In this document: piece after piece, positions 5,826-5,878 of the stretch
Layout of the letters: each line of letters opens with the position of its first letter
Position numbering within the stretch: the first letter of the stretch is position 1
From: an uncultured Lachnospiraceae bacterium
Lineage (GTDB): Bacteria > Bacillota > Clostridia > Lachnospirales > Lachnospiraceae
Length of the DNA: 5,878 nt
Direction: 5' to 3'
Assembly: GCA_947591115.1 (NCBI GenBank)
Contig: CANQCX010000125.1
Coordinates: 1 to 5,878, forward strand
The notes under the pieces: generated by a model
Seen by the model: only the letters and a program-made list of their open reading frames with translations
Database searches by the model: none
What the model was told of the DNA's origin: nothing
Program-made: the position numbers and the translations under genes

Positions 5826-5878
5826 TTCTAGGACACATAATATTTTATCAACACAACCGGCTTATCTGTAATAACCTT
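5802..5878. other. Unrelated sequence interrupting the thioesterase-like gene (possible mobile-element end)
   Basis: From about 5802 the sequence no longer encodes the expected protein and becomes AT-rich. TGTGT at 5802-5806 is matched by an inverted ACACA at 5833-5837, and TTCTA occurs at 5813-5817 and 5826-5830. On the minus strand a frame open from the window edge ends at a TAG (5830-5828) after 16 codons, reading KVITDKPVVLIKYYVS. This could be the C-terminus of a transposase lying just inside an element end, but it is too short to recognise. The exact junction, and whether the element is an insertion sequence, are unproven. Confidence 0.3.

Noticed and set aside
1..5878. CRISPR array, phage genes, toxin-antitoxin pair or defence island
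   Set aside because: I saw no regularly spaced repeats and no gene with such motifs. Apart from the right edge the content is housekeeping.

Overview
The window looks like chromosomal DNA from a low-to-mid GC Gram-positive anaerobe, most likely a member of the Lachnospiraceae/Clostridia. This is inferred from strong AGGAGG ribosome binding sites, TATAAT-type promoters, a Cys-rich clostridial-style class A penicillin-binding protein, a tRNA gene without an encoded CCA, and an ammonium transporter fused to a PII domain. No database search was run.

Left (1-1905, + strand): nitrogen assimilation. Bases 1-45 encode the last 14 residues of a protein whose ending resembles type III glutamine synthetase. 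A 111-nt gap follows, containing a long terminator-like hairpin that can refold into two small hairpins (candidate attenuator). Then comes a 582-aa Amt ammonium channel with a complete PII signalling domain at its C-terminus. Uptake, sensing and (if the 5' fragment is read correctly) ammonium incorporation would lie in one read-through unit.

Middle (1950-4708): a nested-hairpin terminator serves two convergent genes. The minus-strand gene encodes an 896-aa bifunctional class A penicillin-binding protein (glycosyltransferase 51 plus transpeptidase) with a Cys-rich C-terminal region and an acidic Gly/Ser/Pro tail.

Right (4709-5878): a 154-bp divergent intergenic region carries two extended -10 promoters arranged so that the predicted transcripts overlap at their 5' ends. 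The plus-strand promoter drives a YigZ/IMPACT-family protein. It is followed by a tRNA-Gln(CUG) with its own consensus promoter and an intrinsic terminator. The window ends with the well-initiated but broken start of an acyl-ACP thioesterase-like gene. Its reading frame runs into unrelated sequence after about 21 codons, suggesting an insertion, rearrangement or assembly junction.

Most of the window is ordinary housekeeping DNA. The points most worth a second look are the Amt-PII fusion with its altered T-loop, the switchable leader before it, and the interrupted gene at the right edge. I see no convincing new multi-gene system.
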